64,000 nucleotides of DNA from Natronobeatus ordinarius (GCF_024362485.1 NZ_CP101456.1:3720001-3784000), one strand, 5' to 3'. Shown: positions 1 through 8,454, counted from the first letter of the stretch. Program-made: numbers and translations. The notes: generated from the sequence alone by a model not told the origin.

Positions 1-1125
1 GGCGGCCTCCTCGACCCCGAGGTCGTCGCGGCGAAGCGCGAGGAAGGGAAGTACCGCGGCGTCCAGCCCAGCGTCATCATCGAACCCGGCGTCAGCGGTT
101 CGGACTGGACCGACCGACAGCGATCCGACCGCGAGGCGCTCGCGGACCGTCCCCGCGACGACGTCGACGAGTTACCCGAGCACCTGCGCGCACAGCTCCG
201 GGAAGACGGCACCGTTCGCGCCTACCTGGCGACGGATTCCTCCGGGCAGGGCCACCAGACGCTCGTCTCACAGCTGCTCGCGGACGAACTCGAGCTCCTC
301 CCGAGCGACATCGAGGTCGACTACCTCGACAGCGTCGACGCGCCGACCGAGTACGGCAGTGCGGCCTCGCGGATGGCCGTCATGCTCTCGGGAGCGACCG
401 TCGGCGTCGCCGAGGCGCTGATCGAGGCCCTCGAGGCGGTCGCGGCCGACCACTGGGAGGTCTCGACCGACGAGGTCGCCTACCGCGACGGCCAGGTCGA
501 GCGAGCAGACGGGAGCGACACGCTCTCTCTCACCGAGCTGGCTGCGATCGACGCTGAGGGCGAGAAACGACGGACCCACGTGAGCTACAACTACGACCAC
601 CCCGCGACCGACTTCGAAGAGTTCGACGACGCCTTTTCCCAGAAGCTGCCGGTCTACCCGACCGCCGCCTTCGGCGCGAACGCGCCGATCGTCGAGGTCG
701 ACGTCAACACCGGCGAGGTCGACATTCTCAAGTTCTACACCGTCCGCGACTGCGGCACGATGCTCAACCCGATGATCGTCGAAGGGCAAGCCCACGGCGG
801 GATCGCCCAGGGCGTCGGCGCGGCCTTACTCGAGGAGTTCGGCTACGAGGAGAACGGCCAGCCCCAGGCGATCACGCTGTTCGACTACCTGCTCCCCTCG
901 ATCGAGAACGTGCCGGAGATCGAGATGGAACACACCGTGACGCCGTCGCCGTTCACCGTCACCGGGGCGAAAGGCGTCGGTGAAGGGGGGATGATCGACG
1001 CGCCCGCGAGCATCGCCACCTCGATCAACGCCGCGCTGGAACCGCTCGAGGTCGACGCGCCCGCAGACCAGATTCCGGTCTCGCCGGCCCACCTCCGGTC
1101 GAAGCTTCGCGAGGAACGCCAGTAG
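1..1125 (+). CDS. Xanthine dehydrogenase/CO dehydrogenase-family molybdenum-binding subunit, C-terminal part
   Basis: The frame is open from base 1, so the gene enters from outside the window and only the last 374 residues are visible. This is the large subunit of a molybdenum hydroxylase, which carries the molybdopterin cofactor and hydroxylates a carbon next to nitrogen (purines, pyrimidines, N-heterocycles) or oxidises aldehydes or CO. Visible family signatures are the cofactor-binding GQGHQT stretch near visible residue 85 and KGVGEGG near the C-terminus, whose Glu aligns with the catalytic base of xanthine dehydrogenases. The active-site loop that separates CO dehydrogenase from hydroxylases lies upstream, so the substrate cannot be read. 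The FAD subunit and CoxG lie convergently just downstream; no iron-sulfur subunit is visible and it is probably upstream of the window. Confidence 0.9.
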   Translation, partial: GGLLDPEVVAAKREEGKYRGVQPSVIIEPGVSGSDWTDRQRSDREALADRPRDDVDELPEHLRAQLREDGTVRAYLATDSSGQGHQTLVSQLLADELELLPSDIEVDYLDSVDAPTEYGSAASRMAVMLSGATVGVAEALIEALEAVAADHWEVSTDEVAYRDGQVERADGSDTLSLTELAAIDAEGEKRRTHVSYNYDHPATDFEEFDDAFSQKLPVYPTAAFGANAPIVEVDVNTGEVDILKFYTVRDCGTMLNPMIVEGQAHGGIAQGVGAALLEEFGYEENGQPQAITLFDYLLPSIENVPEIEMEHTVTPSPFTVTGAKGVGEGGMIDAPASIATSINAALEPLEVDAPADQIPVSPAHLRSKLREERQ

Positions 1126-1295
1126 CGTCGCTTCAGTAGCGCTCTATCGGCACAGCCGTACACACTTTCTCGGCGTTTCACTCGACTGTATTCGTTGCCG
1201 GGAGGCCGTTCGGCTCGAGCGTGCCGACGTCGCGTCTCAGGAGCCGCTCGCTCGTGTTACAGCGGTGCCCGCTTCCGGGCGAAAAGGTGGTTAAT

Positions 1296-1823
1296 TCAGT
1301 CGTCCGACTCTGACGCGGCGCTCTCGTCCTCGACGGCGGGTTCGTCGTCGGGGGCGGCCTCGAGTTCGGAGACGGCCTCGACGCCCTCGTCTGCTTTCGC
1401 CTGCATGTCGGCGAAGAATTTTCCGACGAGGCGGTTGGTGACGCTCTTGAGTGCGCGGCCGCCGAAGCTGGCGATCGTCCCGGAGACGTCGGCGGTCGCC
1501 GACCAGACGACCGTCGTGCCGTCGCCGTTGTCCTCGAGGACCATCTCGGCCGTGGTCTCGAACTCGTTTCGCGGCGCGTGGCCGACGGCCGTCATCTCGA
1601 GCCGTTCGGGGTGCTCCGCGGCGGTGACGACGACGTCGACGTCGAACTCGGGTTTGACGCTGCCGACGCCGACGGCCATCACGGCCTCGATCTCGTGGGG
1701 TGATTGCAGCGTCATCTCCTTACACCCCGGGGCGCACGACGCCAGCACGTCGGTGTCCGTGAAGTACGCCCACAGCTCTTCTTTCGACTGCTCCATCTCG
1801 TTTTCGCCGGTAAATTCTAACAT
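1296..1823 (-). CDS. CoxG-like SRPBCC-family protein
   Basis: This 175-aa protein matches the CoxG/SRPBCC (START-like) family in its opening MLEFTGENEMEQSKEELW and in a central region typical of CoxG (GVGSVKPEFDVDVVV). CoxG proteins accompany molybdenum hydroxylases and are linked to maturation or membrane recruitment of the enzyme. The last ~30 residues form an acidic, low-complexity tail. The start codon lies inside the end of the FAD-subunit gene (7-bp overlap), so the two are co-transcribed and probably translationally coupled. The gene converges on the Mo-subunit gene across a 170-bp gap. The family call is firm; the exact role is inferred from context. Confidence 0.85.
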   Translation of the reverse strand: MLEFTGENEMEQSKEELWAYFTDTDVLASCAPGCKEMTLQSPHEIEAVMAVGVGSVKPEFDVDVVVTAAEHPERLEMTAVGHAPRNEFETTAEMVLEDNGDGTTVVWSATADVSGTIASFGGRALKSVTNRLVGKFFADMQAKADEGVEAVSELEAAPDDEPAVEDESAASESDD

Positions 1824-2713
1824 TGGTCGGTAGTTGCGCGTTCGTAGGACGTTTCGAGCGAGCGCTTGGCGTACTCGCCGGCCACTTCCTCTTTGTACTC
1901 GCGGTCTGCGTGCATCTCCCCTTCGGGATCGACTGCGTCCGTGACGGTCGCCGCGACCTCGGTAAGCAGTTCGCTCGAGAGCGGTTCGCCCTCGACGGTC
2001 GACTCTGCGTCCTCGACTCGCAACGGAACGTCCGAGGCGTTCGCGAGCGCGATCCGGGCGTCCTCGACGACTGGCTCGTCGGCGGACGGATCGTCGACGC
2101 GAACGGCCGTCGCCGCGCTGACCGTCGGAAACGTCTGGGAGGCGCGCTTGAGCTCGAGGAACGTCATGCCGGTCCGATCGGTCGGGAACGGTTCCGTCGG
2201 GACCGAAACGCGTTCGATGAGTTCGCCCTCGCGCAGGTCCGTGAACATGTACGCGATGAAGTAGTCGCTCACGGGAACCGTCCGGATTCCCTCGACAGAG
2301 CGCAGCGTCAGCGTTCCCTCGAGCGCCAGCAGCGCCGCCGGGTAGTTCCCCGCCGGGTCGGCCTCGCCGATGCTGCCCCCGATCGTCCCCTGGTTGCGGA
2401 CCGACGGGCCGGCGATCTGTTCGGCGGCCGCTGGAAGCATTGGCAGGGTCGTCGCGAGCCGCTCGGAGCGCTCGATGGTCCGGTGGGTCGTCATCGCGCC
2501 GAGTTCGACCGCGTCGTCGGTCACGTCGATGCCGACGAGTTCGTCGACGCCCCCGAGGTCCACGAGGTGATCGGGCGTCGCGAGCCGGTTCGCCATCACG
2601 ATGCCGAGTGACTGATTGCCCGCGAGGAGTTCGGCGTCCTCGAGTTCTGCGAGCAGCTCGACGGCCTCCTGGGCGGTCTCCGGTCGGTGGTAGGTAAACG
2701 GTGCTGGTTTCAT
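1817..2713 (-). CDS. FAD-binding subunit of a molybdenum hydroxylase (CoxM/XdhB type)
   Basis: This 298-aa protein is the flavin subunit that passes electrons from the iron-sulfur subunit to the acceptor. The FAD-binding signatures are AGNQSLGIVMANRLATP near residue 31 (family: AGGQSL-type) and TIGGSIGEADPAGNYPAA near residue 110 (family: TxGGN-type), followed by the CO dehydrogenase flavoprotein C-terminal domain. Length is normal. The start is an ATG preceded by GGTGA four bases upstream, which fits the haloarchaeal anti-Shine-Dalgarno. An upstream 34-codon reading frame ends on this start (ATGA overlap). The gene forms an operon with coxG and presumably functions with the Mo subunit encoded on the opposite strand. 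Confidence 0.9.
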   Translation of the reverse strand: MKPAPFTYHRPETAQEAVELLAELEDAELLAGNQSLGIVMANRLATPDHLVDLGGVDELVGIDVTDDAVELGAMTTHRTIERSERLATTLPMLPAAAEQIAGPSVRNQGTIGGSIGEADPAGNYPAALLALEGTLTLRSVEGIRTVPVSDYFIAYMFTDLREGELIERVSVPTEPFPTDRTGMTFLELKRASQTFPTVSAATAVRVDDPSADEPVVEDARIALANASDVPLRVEDAESTVEGEPLSSELLTEVAATVTDAVDPEGEMHADREYKEEVAGEYAKRSLETSYERATTDQC

Positions 2714-2814
2714 GATCTCACCGGGCTGTCGCGGTCGAGGGACGCCGGTCGCTGCGCAGTTGACGGGCGTCGGTCGCTCTCACCGCGATGCCGGGTACTG
2801 GTACACGTGCTCAT
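2710..2814 (-). CDS. Possible 34-aa leader ORF upstream of the FAD subunit
   Basis: An ATG at 2814 opens a 34-codon frame, beginning MSTCTSTRHRGESD, that terminates in an ATGA overlap with the FAD-subunit start at 2713. A GGTGA Shine-Dalgarno for the downstream gene lies inside it. A TATA-like ctattag (minus-strand reading) sits at 2851-2857. The product is rich in Ser and Arg and not acidic, unlike normal haloarchaeal proteins, so it may be a translated leader rather than a functional protein, or chance. Confidence 0.35.
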   Translation of the reverse strand: MSTCTSTRHRGESDRRPSTAQRPASLDRDSPVRS

Positions 2815-2868
2815 AGATTACACGGATAGTCTCTCTTTTCTCCAATCCTACTAATAGCTGTTGTTGAA

Positions 2869-2916
2869 CCGTGCCACGGTGACGTCGCTATTGTCGACCC
2901 GTGCCACGGTGACGTC
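2869..2916. promoter_or_regulatory. Paired palindromic operator (two 18-bp copies, 30-bp spacing)
   Basis: The 18-mer ccgtgccacggtgacgtc occurs exactly at 2869-2886 and 2899-2916. Each copy contains the hyphenated palindrome CCGTG-C-CACGG, and the first extends to ACCGTGCCACGGT. The 30-bp period places both copies on nearly the same helix face, as expected for a cooperative dimeric regulator. The copies lie directly upstream of the TATA-like box at 2851-2857, so the FAD-subunit/coxG operon is the likelier target. Confidence 0.6.
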
Positions 2917-3085
2917 TAACTCGACTCACACGACGGGACTGACCTGACGCACACGACGGCAGGCTCGAGAGTGGACGGCAGGGGGTGGCGGCGAACAGCG
3001 GATCGAGGGTGGACGGCAAGGGGTGACGGCGAGTCAGCCGTTCCCGTGCCGTCGTCAGTTCGCGCCAATCGATCCCCTTTACGTA

Positions 3086-3095
3086 GGTTTAAGTG
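3086..3095 (+). promoter_or_regulatory. TATA box of the cyclase-family gene
   Basis: ggtttaagtg is centred 27 bp before the ATG at 3118, the classic haloarchaeal spacing for a leaderless transcript starting at or next to the start codon. Confidence 0.6.
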
Positions 3096-3117
3096 AGGTG
3101 CCGGGTATGTTCTGGGC

Positions 3118-3876
3118 ATGCTCGACGGCTACGAGATGTACGATCTGACACAGCCGTGGTCACAGGACACACCGGCGTGGCCGACGTACGACAACCCGAA
3201 AGTCTGGTACGAGAAGAGCCTCGACACGGAGAAGGTCAACGGCCAGAAGATCGAGTTCATGAACCACACCGGCACGCACCTCGATGGCGAGAAACACTTC
3301 GTCGCCAGCGGCCGGGACATCGAACAGGTCGGTCTGGACGAACTGGTCGGCGACGGCGTCGTCGCGGACATCTCCGATCACGTCGGCGACTACGACGTCT
3401 ACACGAGTGAGATGATCGAGGAGGTCTGTGACGTCCGCAAGGGAGACATCCTCTTCATCCACACGGGCTTCCAGGAGTACGCCTGGCACACGGAGAACGC
3501 AGATCCCCACCGCTACTTCTGCAAGCATCCCGGCCCGAACGCGGAGTTCGCCGAGTGGTGCAAGGAGATGGAGATCAACTACCTCATCCTCGACTGTGGC
3601 AGCGCGGACCACCCGATGAACACGGTCATCCGTGACGTCCGTCCCGAACTCGCCGAGGAAGCCGCGGACCACCTCGGCGTCAACGACTTAGACGAGATCT
3701 TCCCCCCGGAAGGCTACCAGCTCATGCACACCGAGCTCTTCCCGGAGGGCATCATCCACGTCGAGAACGCGCAGGTCCCCGAGGAGCTGCTGAACGAGCG
3801 CGTCCAGATCGGGACCTTCCCGTGGCGCTTCCGCGGCGGCGAATCGAGCGTCTGTCGCTGCGTCGCGTTCGAGTAA
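3118..3876 (+). CDS. Cyclase-family metal-dependent hydrolase (kynurenine formamidase-like fold)
   Basis: This 252-aa protein belongs to the cyclase/KynB-like family, cytosolic metal-dependent amide or lactam hydrolases that include arylformamidase and isatin hydrolase. The metal-binding signature HTGTHLDGEKHF lies at residues ~43-54 (family HxGTHxDxxxHF). The family C-terminal pattern is present as GGESSVCRCVAFE. Length is typical. The start is supported by a TATA box 27 bp upstream. It sits beside molybdenum-hydroxylase genes and a nucleobase permease, suggesting hydrolysis of a cyclic amide or formamide intermediate, but the substrate is not readable. It stands alone as a transcript, with a T-run at 3897-3901 after its stop. 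Confidence 0.85.
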   Translation: MLDGYEMYDLTQPWSQDTPAWPTYDNPKVWYEKSLDTEKVNGQKIEFMNHTGTHLDGEKHFVASGRDIEQVGLDELVGDGVVADISDHVGDYDVYTSEMIEEVCDVRKGDILFIHTGFQEYAWHTENADPHRYFCKHPGPNAEFAEWCKEMEINYLILDCGSADHPMNTVIRDVRPELAEEAADHLGVNDLDEIFPPEGYQLMHTELFPEGIIHVENAQVPEELLNERVQIGTFPWRFRGGESSVCRCVAFE

Positions 3877-3896
3877 GCCGACCGATCGACTCGCCG

Positions 3897-3901
3897 TTTT
3901 T
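3897..3901 (+). terminator. Oligo-T termination signal after the cyclase gene
   Basis: A run of five T follows a GC-rich stretch 21 bp after the stop codon, matching the T-run terminators of archaea. Confidence 0.35.
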
Positions 3902-4072
3902 GGCCGGCTGCGACGGTGACGGGCCAGACGCTCCGTAGATACCGACGAACCAGCCAGCTACCGATATACGGAATCGAGAAAGCGGTGGACGATAGCGAGC
4001 GTCGCCCGCTCTCGAGGCACCCTCGAAAACTGTCCGCTCGCATCTGGACCGACGGCGTCGCCGGTTACGTCG

Positions 4073-4498
4073 TCACCGAACGACGAGCGTCGGGACGGGC
4101 GACCGCCGGACGACCTTCTCCGCGACGCTCCCGAGGAGCACGCGGGCGACGCCGTCGCGCCCGTGGCTCCCGATGACGATCAGGTCGTAGCCGTCGTCCT
4201 CGACGTACTTGGTGATCACCCGCTCGGGCCGACCCTGGCCGCGCTCTCCCCTGACGTCGACGCCGTGTTCGTCACCGAGTCGCTTCGCCTCCTCGAGTAC
4301 CTCACTCGCCTGCGCTTCGGCTGCCTCGTCGTCCGGGAGGTCGCCCGTCATGCCGGAAAACGTCCCGAGGTCGCCCAGCCCGTACTCGAGGACGTGTAAC
4401 GCGGTGATCGTGGCGTCTGGGAAGCTCTCGATCGCGTAGGTCAGCGCCTCAGTCGACCGCTCCGAACCGTCAACCGGTACCAAGATTTGCTCTGGCAT
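4073..4498 (-). CDS. Universal stress protein (UspA family)
   Basis: This 141-aa protein has the UspA fold: an N-terminal ILVPVDGSERSTEAL strand-loop and a C-terminal ATP-binding motif IGSHGRDGVARVLLGSVAEK (family G2xG9GS). The final VRRSPVPTLVVR is standard. The frame stays open upstream, but the ATG at 4498 is chosen because MPEQILVPVDGS is the usual family start and a TATA-like sequence (aaatatag region, 4519-4530) lies 27 bp upstream. Such proteins bind ATP and respond to stress. It is transcribed divergently from the alcohol dehydrogenase gene and shows no functional link to its neighbours. Confidence 0.93.
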   Translation of the reverse strand: MPEQILVPVDGSERSTEALTYAIESFPDATITALHVLEYGLGDLGTFSGMTGDLPDDEAAEAQASEVLEEAKRLGDEHGVDVRGERGQGRPERVITKYVEDDGYDLIVIGSHGRDGVARVLLGSVAEKVVRRSPVPTLVVR

Positions 4499-4518
4499 GG
4501 CACACGATACGCACAGGG

Positions 4519-4530
4519 GGGAAATATAGC
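4519..4530 (-). promoter_or_regulatory. TATA box of the UspA gene
   Basis: Read on the minus strand, gctatattt is centred about 27 bp upstream of the ATG at 4498, consistent with a leaderless transcript. Confidence 0.5.
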
Positions 4531-4640
4531 TTTCCCGATAGACGGGGACGAATCCTCGCGTTCGAGGTCGTTCCCCCACGAGACCGGTGGCTGCCCGACC
4601 GAGGAGCAACGCTTTGAGTCAGGAGCGAGAACGGTTCGAC

Positions 4641-5678
4641 ATGGAAGCCTGTGTACTCGAAGAGTGGGGCGGCCAGCTGACAGTCGAGACGGTTCCGGAC
4701 CCCGAACCGGGGCCGGAGGAGGTCCGCGTCGACGTCCGCGCCTGCGGGGTAACGCGGACGATCGAGAACGCGATCCAGGGCGGTCTCGCGGACGACCCTG
4801 CGCTCACACCGCGCATCCCTGGCCACGAGTTTGCCGGGGTCGTCGATGCGGTCGGCGAGAACGTGGAGGGGATTCGTCCGGGCGACCGGGTGATGACGTA
4901 CTTCTACCTGACCTGTGGCGAGTGTGACGCCTGTCGGCGTGGGGAGACGAACCAGTGTACGAACTTCGGCGGCTGGTACGGCGTCCACTGCGACGGTGCG
5001 TACGCCGAGCGGGCCGTGGTCCCGGCGTCGAACGTCCTTCCCCTGCCGGACGGGACGAGTTTCGCCGCGGGCGTCATCGCCACCGACGGGCTCGCGACGC
5101 CGCTGCACGTCTGCCGGCGGGCCTCGGTCACCGACGCCGACACAGTCCTCGTGATCGGTGCCGCCGGCCGGATCGGCATCCACCTCTCTCAGCTCGCCGC
5201 CCTCCGAGGGGCACAGGTCCTGGCTGCCGACGTCGACGACGAGCGCCTCGAGTTCGTCGACTCGGTGACGGGAAGCGCCGTCGAGCCGATCGACGCCCGT
5301 GGCGACGGGTTCGCCGACCGGCTGCGGGAGGCGACGCCCCACGGCGACGGGCCGACCGTCGTCGTCGACACCGTCGGCGACCTCGAGACGCTCCGGGCCG
5401 CCTGGGAGGCGCTGGGAATGGGTGGTCGCGTGGTCTCGCTGACCACTCACCACGACCGGGCGTTCGCCCCGCTGTTGAAGGAGTTCGTCGTCAAAGAGGC
5501 GACGCTGCTCGGCTCGCGACACGCGACGAAAGACGAGGTCGTCCGGGCCGCCCGACTGCTCGGCGACGGTCGAATCGAGCCGATCGTCACCGACCGCGTC
5601 GGCCTCGCGGACGTCCCGGCCGTCCACGAGCGGATTCGCTCGGGAGAGACGTTCGGAACGATCGTCCTCGAGCCGTAA
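4641..5678 (+). CDS. Zinc-dependent medium-chain alcohol dehydrogenase
   Basis: This 345-aa MDR-family oxidoreductase has an N-terminal GroES-like domain with the structural-zinc cluster CGECDACRRGETNQC (about residues 93-107), the substrate/metal motif GHEFAGVVDAVGENV, and a Rossmann domain with VIGAAGRIGIHLSQ followed by an Asp-rich strand end (VLAADVDDERL), which suggests NAD preference. The ATG at 4641 is preferred over the upstream in-frame ATG because MEACVLEEWGG is the usual N-terminus. It converges on the nucleobase permease with a 33-bp gap. It could reduce or oxidise an aldehyde arising from nucleobase catabolism, but the substrate is not determinable. Confidence 0.92.
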   Translation: MEACVLEEWGGQLTVETVPDPEPGPEEVRVDVRACGVTRTIENAIQGGLADDPALTPRIPGHEFAGVVDAVGENVEGIRPGDRVMTYFYLTCGECDACRRGETNQCTNFGGWYGVHCDGAYAERAVVPASNVLPLPDGTSFAAGVIATDGLATPLHVCRRASVTDADTVLVIGAAGRIGIHLSQLAALRGAQVLAADVDDERLEFVDSVTGSAVEPIDARGDGFADRLREATPHGDGPTVVVDTVGDLETLRAAWEALGMGGRVVSLTTHHDRAFAPLLKEFVVKEATLLGSRHATKDEVVRAARLLGDGRIEPIVTDRVGLADVPAVHERIRSGETFGTIVLEP

Positions 5679-5711
5679 CCGGGCTGCAAAAAGACTGGAT
5701 CGCTCGGACGA

Positions 5712-7085
5712 TTACGACGTTCGCTCGGTGTCTTCGACCTGCGTGACGCCCTGTCGGTCGCCGCCCTCGCGTGGGAGGATCGCGTTCAGGACGAGTGCGG
5801 TGACCCCACCGACGAGCAGTCCGGAGCCGACGAGGACCTGCAGGTCGCCGGGGAGTTGCTCGAGCGCCGCGGGCCTGACCTCGACGCCGACGCCGAGGAC
5901 GACCGAGACGGCGACGATCGTCAGGTTGCGGCGGTTCAGGTCGACCGATTCGGAGACGATTCGGAGCCCGATCGAGAAGATCATGCCGAAGAGGACGACC
6001 GCCGCGCCGCCGAGGACGGGATTGGGCATCGCCGCGACGAGGGCGGCGACTTTCGGGATCAGCCCGAGGACGACGAGAAAGACGCCGCAGATGCCGACGA
6101 CGAACTTGCTCGCGACGCCGGTGAAGCCGATCAGCCCGACGTTCTGGGAGAAGGAGGTGTTCGGGAAGGCGTTGAACAGTCCAGCGAACATGCTCATGAA
6201 GCCGTCGGCGTACAGGCCGCCGCGCATCTCCTCGGTGGTCGCCCGTCGCCCGACCGTCCCGGTCGTCCCCTCGACGTCACCGATCGTCTCGATCGACGTG
6301 ACGACGTAGGCGAACGCCGCGATCAGGATCGCGCTCGGGTGGAACTCGACGCCGTACTCGAGGGGCATCGGGATCGCGATCCAGCCCGCGTTGCCGACAC
6401 CCGAGAGGTCGAGCAGGCCGAGCGGAACGGCGACCAGGTAGCCGAGTACGACCGCGATCAATACGCTCGAGATCGACAACAGCCCGTCGAAGTACTGGTT
6501 GAGGCCGATCGCGACGGCGAAGACGAGTCCGGCCAGCGCGAGGTTCTCGAAGTTCCCGTACGTCGGCGCGCCGGGGCCACCGGCCGAGTAGTCGATCGCC
6601 ACAGGAATCAGCGTCAGCCCGACGAGCATCACGACGGTTCCGGTCACCAGCGGCGGGAAGAACCGTCGGAGATCGTCGTAGAAGTAGCCGATCACGATCT
6701 CGAGTGGCGCGGCGACGATCACCGCGCCGAAGATGGCGGCGAGCCCGAACGTCGTCCCGATGTCGATCAACGGGGCGACGAAGATGGCGCTCGTCCCCAT
6801 CACGATCGGCAGGCGCGCACCGACCGGACCGATCGAGTACACCTGTACGATCGTCGCGATACCGGCGACGAGCAGCGCCATCTGGACGATGAACGTCGTC
6901 TCGGCCGGCTCGAGGCCGATCGCGCCGGCGATCACCAGCGGCAGGGCGACCGTCGAGAGGAACATCGCCAGCAGGTGTTGAATCCCGAGTGGAATCGCCT
7001 CGGAGAGGGGTGGTTCGTCGTCGATATCGTATTCGATGAGCGGCGCATCCGCTCTGGCGGACGCTGCACTGTCAGCATCACTCAT
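5712..7085 (-). CDS. NCS2-family nucleobase permease (uracil/xanthine type)
   Basis: This 457-aa polytopic membrane protein (about 14 hydrophobic segments after an acidic N-terminal tail) belongs to the nucleobase:cation symporter-2 family. The carrier signatures are ETIGDVEGTTGTVGRR, containing the substrate-binding Glu of TM8, and FSQNVGLIGFTG, the TM10 NxG motif. It most likely imports uracil, xanthine, urate or a related base. The ATG at 7085 is chosen over 7112 because a TATA-like ctaaata lies ~32 bp upstream. The MFS gene diverges from the same intergenic region. A second NCS2 permease lies at 17190, so two carriers of different specificity serve this region. Confidence 0.92.
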   Translation of the reverse strand: MSDADSAASARADAPLIEYDIDDEPPLSEAIPLGIQHLLAMFLSTVALPLVIAGAIGLEPAETTFIVQMALLVAGIATIVQVYSIGPVGARLPIVMGTSAIFVAPLIDIGTTFGLAAIFGAVIVAAPLEIVIGYFYDDLRRFFPPLVTGTVVMLVGLTLIPVAIDYSAGGPGAPTYGNFENLALAGLVFAVAIGLNQYFDGLLSISSVLIAVVLGYLVAVPLGLLDLSGVGNAGWIAIPMPLEYGVEFHPSAILIAAFAYVVTSIETIGDVEGTTGTVGRRATTEEMRGGLYADGFMSMFAGLFNAFPNTSFSQNVGLIGFTGVASKFVVGICGVFLVVLGLIPKVAALVAAMPNPVLGGAAVVLFGMIFSIGLRIVSESVDLNRRNLTIVAVSVVLGVGVEVRPAALEQLPGDLQVLVGSGLLVGGVTALVLNAILPREGGDRQGVTQVEDTERTS

Positions 7086-7110
7086 ATGGTGGATGATACC
7101 GTGAAACCCC

Positions 7111-7123
7111 ATCTATTTAGTTT
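7111..7123 (-). promoter_or_regulatory. TATA box of the first NCS2 permease
   Basis: Minus-strand aaaactaaatag lies about 30 bp upstream of the ATG at 7085. Confidence 0.5.
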
Positions 7124-7179
7124 TTACCGGAACTCACGGGTGAGCTACACGATTCGCCTAGCTCGTGGATTCGTCGCAA

Positions 7180-7188
7180 CACATATGT
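7180..7188 (+). promoter_or_regulatory. TATA-like box of the MFS gene
   Basis: cacatatgt is centred 28-29 bp before the chosen ATG at 7213, supporting that start over the in-frame ATG at 7165. Confidence 0.45.
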
Positions 7189-7212
7189 CCGTCTACCGGA
7201 CTAGTCGTCACA

Positions 7213-8376
7213 ATGGCTGGTACGACGTCGACGACTCGAGAACCGACGGCGATTCCGTGGCTGGCGGTGGGGTCCGTCGGCGTCGGCCTGTTCGGGCTCG
7301 GGCTGGCCGTCGGCGGCTACGGCGCGTACGTCTCGTTGCTCATCGCTCGCGGCGTCTCCCCCGACGCCGCGGGCTTTGGCATGTCGCTGTTCTTGCTCGG
7401 TCAGTTGCTCGCGGTCGTCCCGGCGGATCGACTGACGCGCACGCGGTCGGTCGAACGGGTCGCCGGCCTCGGACTCGTCCTCGCCGGCGTCGGCATCGCC
7501 ATCGGCGCCGTCCCGGCGCTCGAGCCCACCTACGTCTCCCGGTTCGTGCTCGGCCTCGGACAGGGAGCAGCGTTCGTGGCGGGGATGAAGTACGTCGGCC
7601 AGCGAACGAGCGGGGCCGATACCGCGACTGCACAGGGGATGCTCGGGGCGCTTTTTACCCTCGGACTCGCGATCGGCCTGGCGGCCGCGCCGGTCGCGGT
7701 CTCGACGCTCGGACCCGCGATTCCGGCGGGGCTCTCGAGCGCCGTCGCCGTCGTCGGTGGTGCGCTGACGGTCCGGCTGGCGCCGGTCTCGGCGAGTGCG
7801 AGGCCGCCACTCCGAACCTACCTCGAGCCCTTTACCACCGCAGGCGGCCTCGCGCTCGGCCTCGGAAACATGGCCACCTTCGGTTTCCTGATGGTGGCCG
7901 CGACGTGGTACGCGGAGCTACTCGAGGGCGCGGCGATGCCGGCGACGGCCGTGCTCGTCGGGTTCGCGCTGGCGACCGTTCTCGGTCGCGGACTGGGTGG
8001 CTGGCTCTCGCGGGGCTACGGCGAACGGGCGACCGTGGCGGGGACGCTCCTCGGGCTGTCGATCGTCCTCGGTGGGCTCGCAGCGGCGATTTCGGTCGAC
8101 TCCGCGATCGGCATCGGACTCGCCCTCGTCGCGACGGGTTTCGGGTTCGGCATTCCGTTCGGCCCGCTGTTCAGCCTCGCCTTCTCCGAACTCGCCGACG
8201 ACCCGGGCGTGACGCTCTCGGGGATGTTGCTCGTCGGCAACGGCGGCGCGCTCGCTTACCCGTGGCTCGTCGGGTGGCTGCTGGCGGCGACGGCCGGGTA
8301 CGCCGCCGGTTTCGCGGCAATGGCGGCCACCGTCGCGGCGATCTGGCTGCTCTGGCTGCTGGCGATCGGTCGGTGA
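7213..8376 (+). CDS. MFS transporter
   Basis: This 387-aa integral membrane protein has twelve hydrophobic segments and the usual six-plus-six MFS layout with a basic cytoplasmic loop after TM2 (ADRLTRTRSVERV). The first segment starts around residue 15. The sequence does not identify a substrate. It is transcribed divergently from the NCS2 permease and converges on a CocE/NonD hydrolase, so it may import a nucleoside, ureide or amide, or export a product. The ATG at 7213 is supported by a TATA-like box; the upstream in-frame ATG would add 16 unlikely residues. Confidence 0.88.
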   Translation: MAGTTSTTREPTAIPWLAVGSVGVGLFGLGLAVGGYGAYVSLLIARGVSPDAAGFGMSLFLLGQLLAVVPADRLTRTRSVERVAGLGLVLAGVGIAIGAVPALEPTYVSRFVLGLGQGAAFVAGMKYVGQRTSGADTATAQGMLGALFTLGLAIGLAAAPVAVSTLGPAIPAGLSSAVAVVGGALTVRLAPVSASARPPLRTYLEPFTTAGGLALGLGNMATFGFLMVAATWYAELLEGAAMPATAVLVGFALATVLGRGLGGWLSRGYGERATVAGTLLGLSIVLGGLAAAISVDSAIGIGLALVATGFGFGIPFGPLFSLAFSELADDPGVTLSGMLLVGNGGALAYPWLVGWLLAATAGYAAGFAAMAATVAAIWLLWLLAIGR

Positions 8377-8454
8377 CCGACCGACGACCGGGGGTGAGAA
8401 AACTGCGTAGGGGGACTCGAAGGATAGTGCTCGTCGAAACGAGCGACTACGCTC

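Larger units (their letters stand above)
2715..3117. other. Regulatory intergenic region between FAD subunit and cyclase-family gene
   Basis: This 400-bp divergent gap contains the small leader ORF, a pair of 18-bp palindromic repeats at 2869-2916, an imperfect 30-bp direct repeat (2965-2994 and 3003-3032), two copies of cacacgacgg (2927-2936 and 2950-2959), and the leaderless promoter of the cyclase gene. No other gene is seen. Confidence 0.6.
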
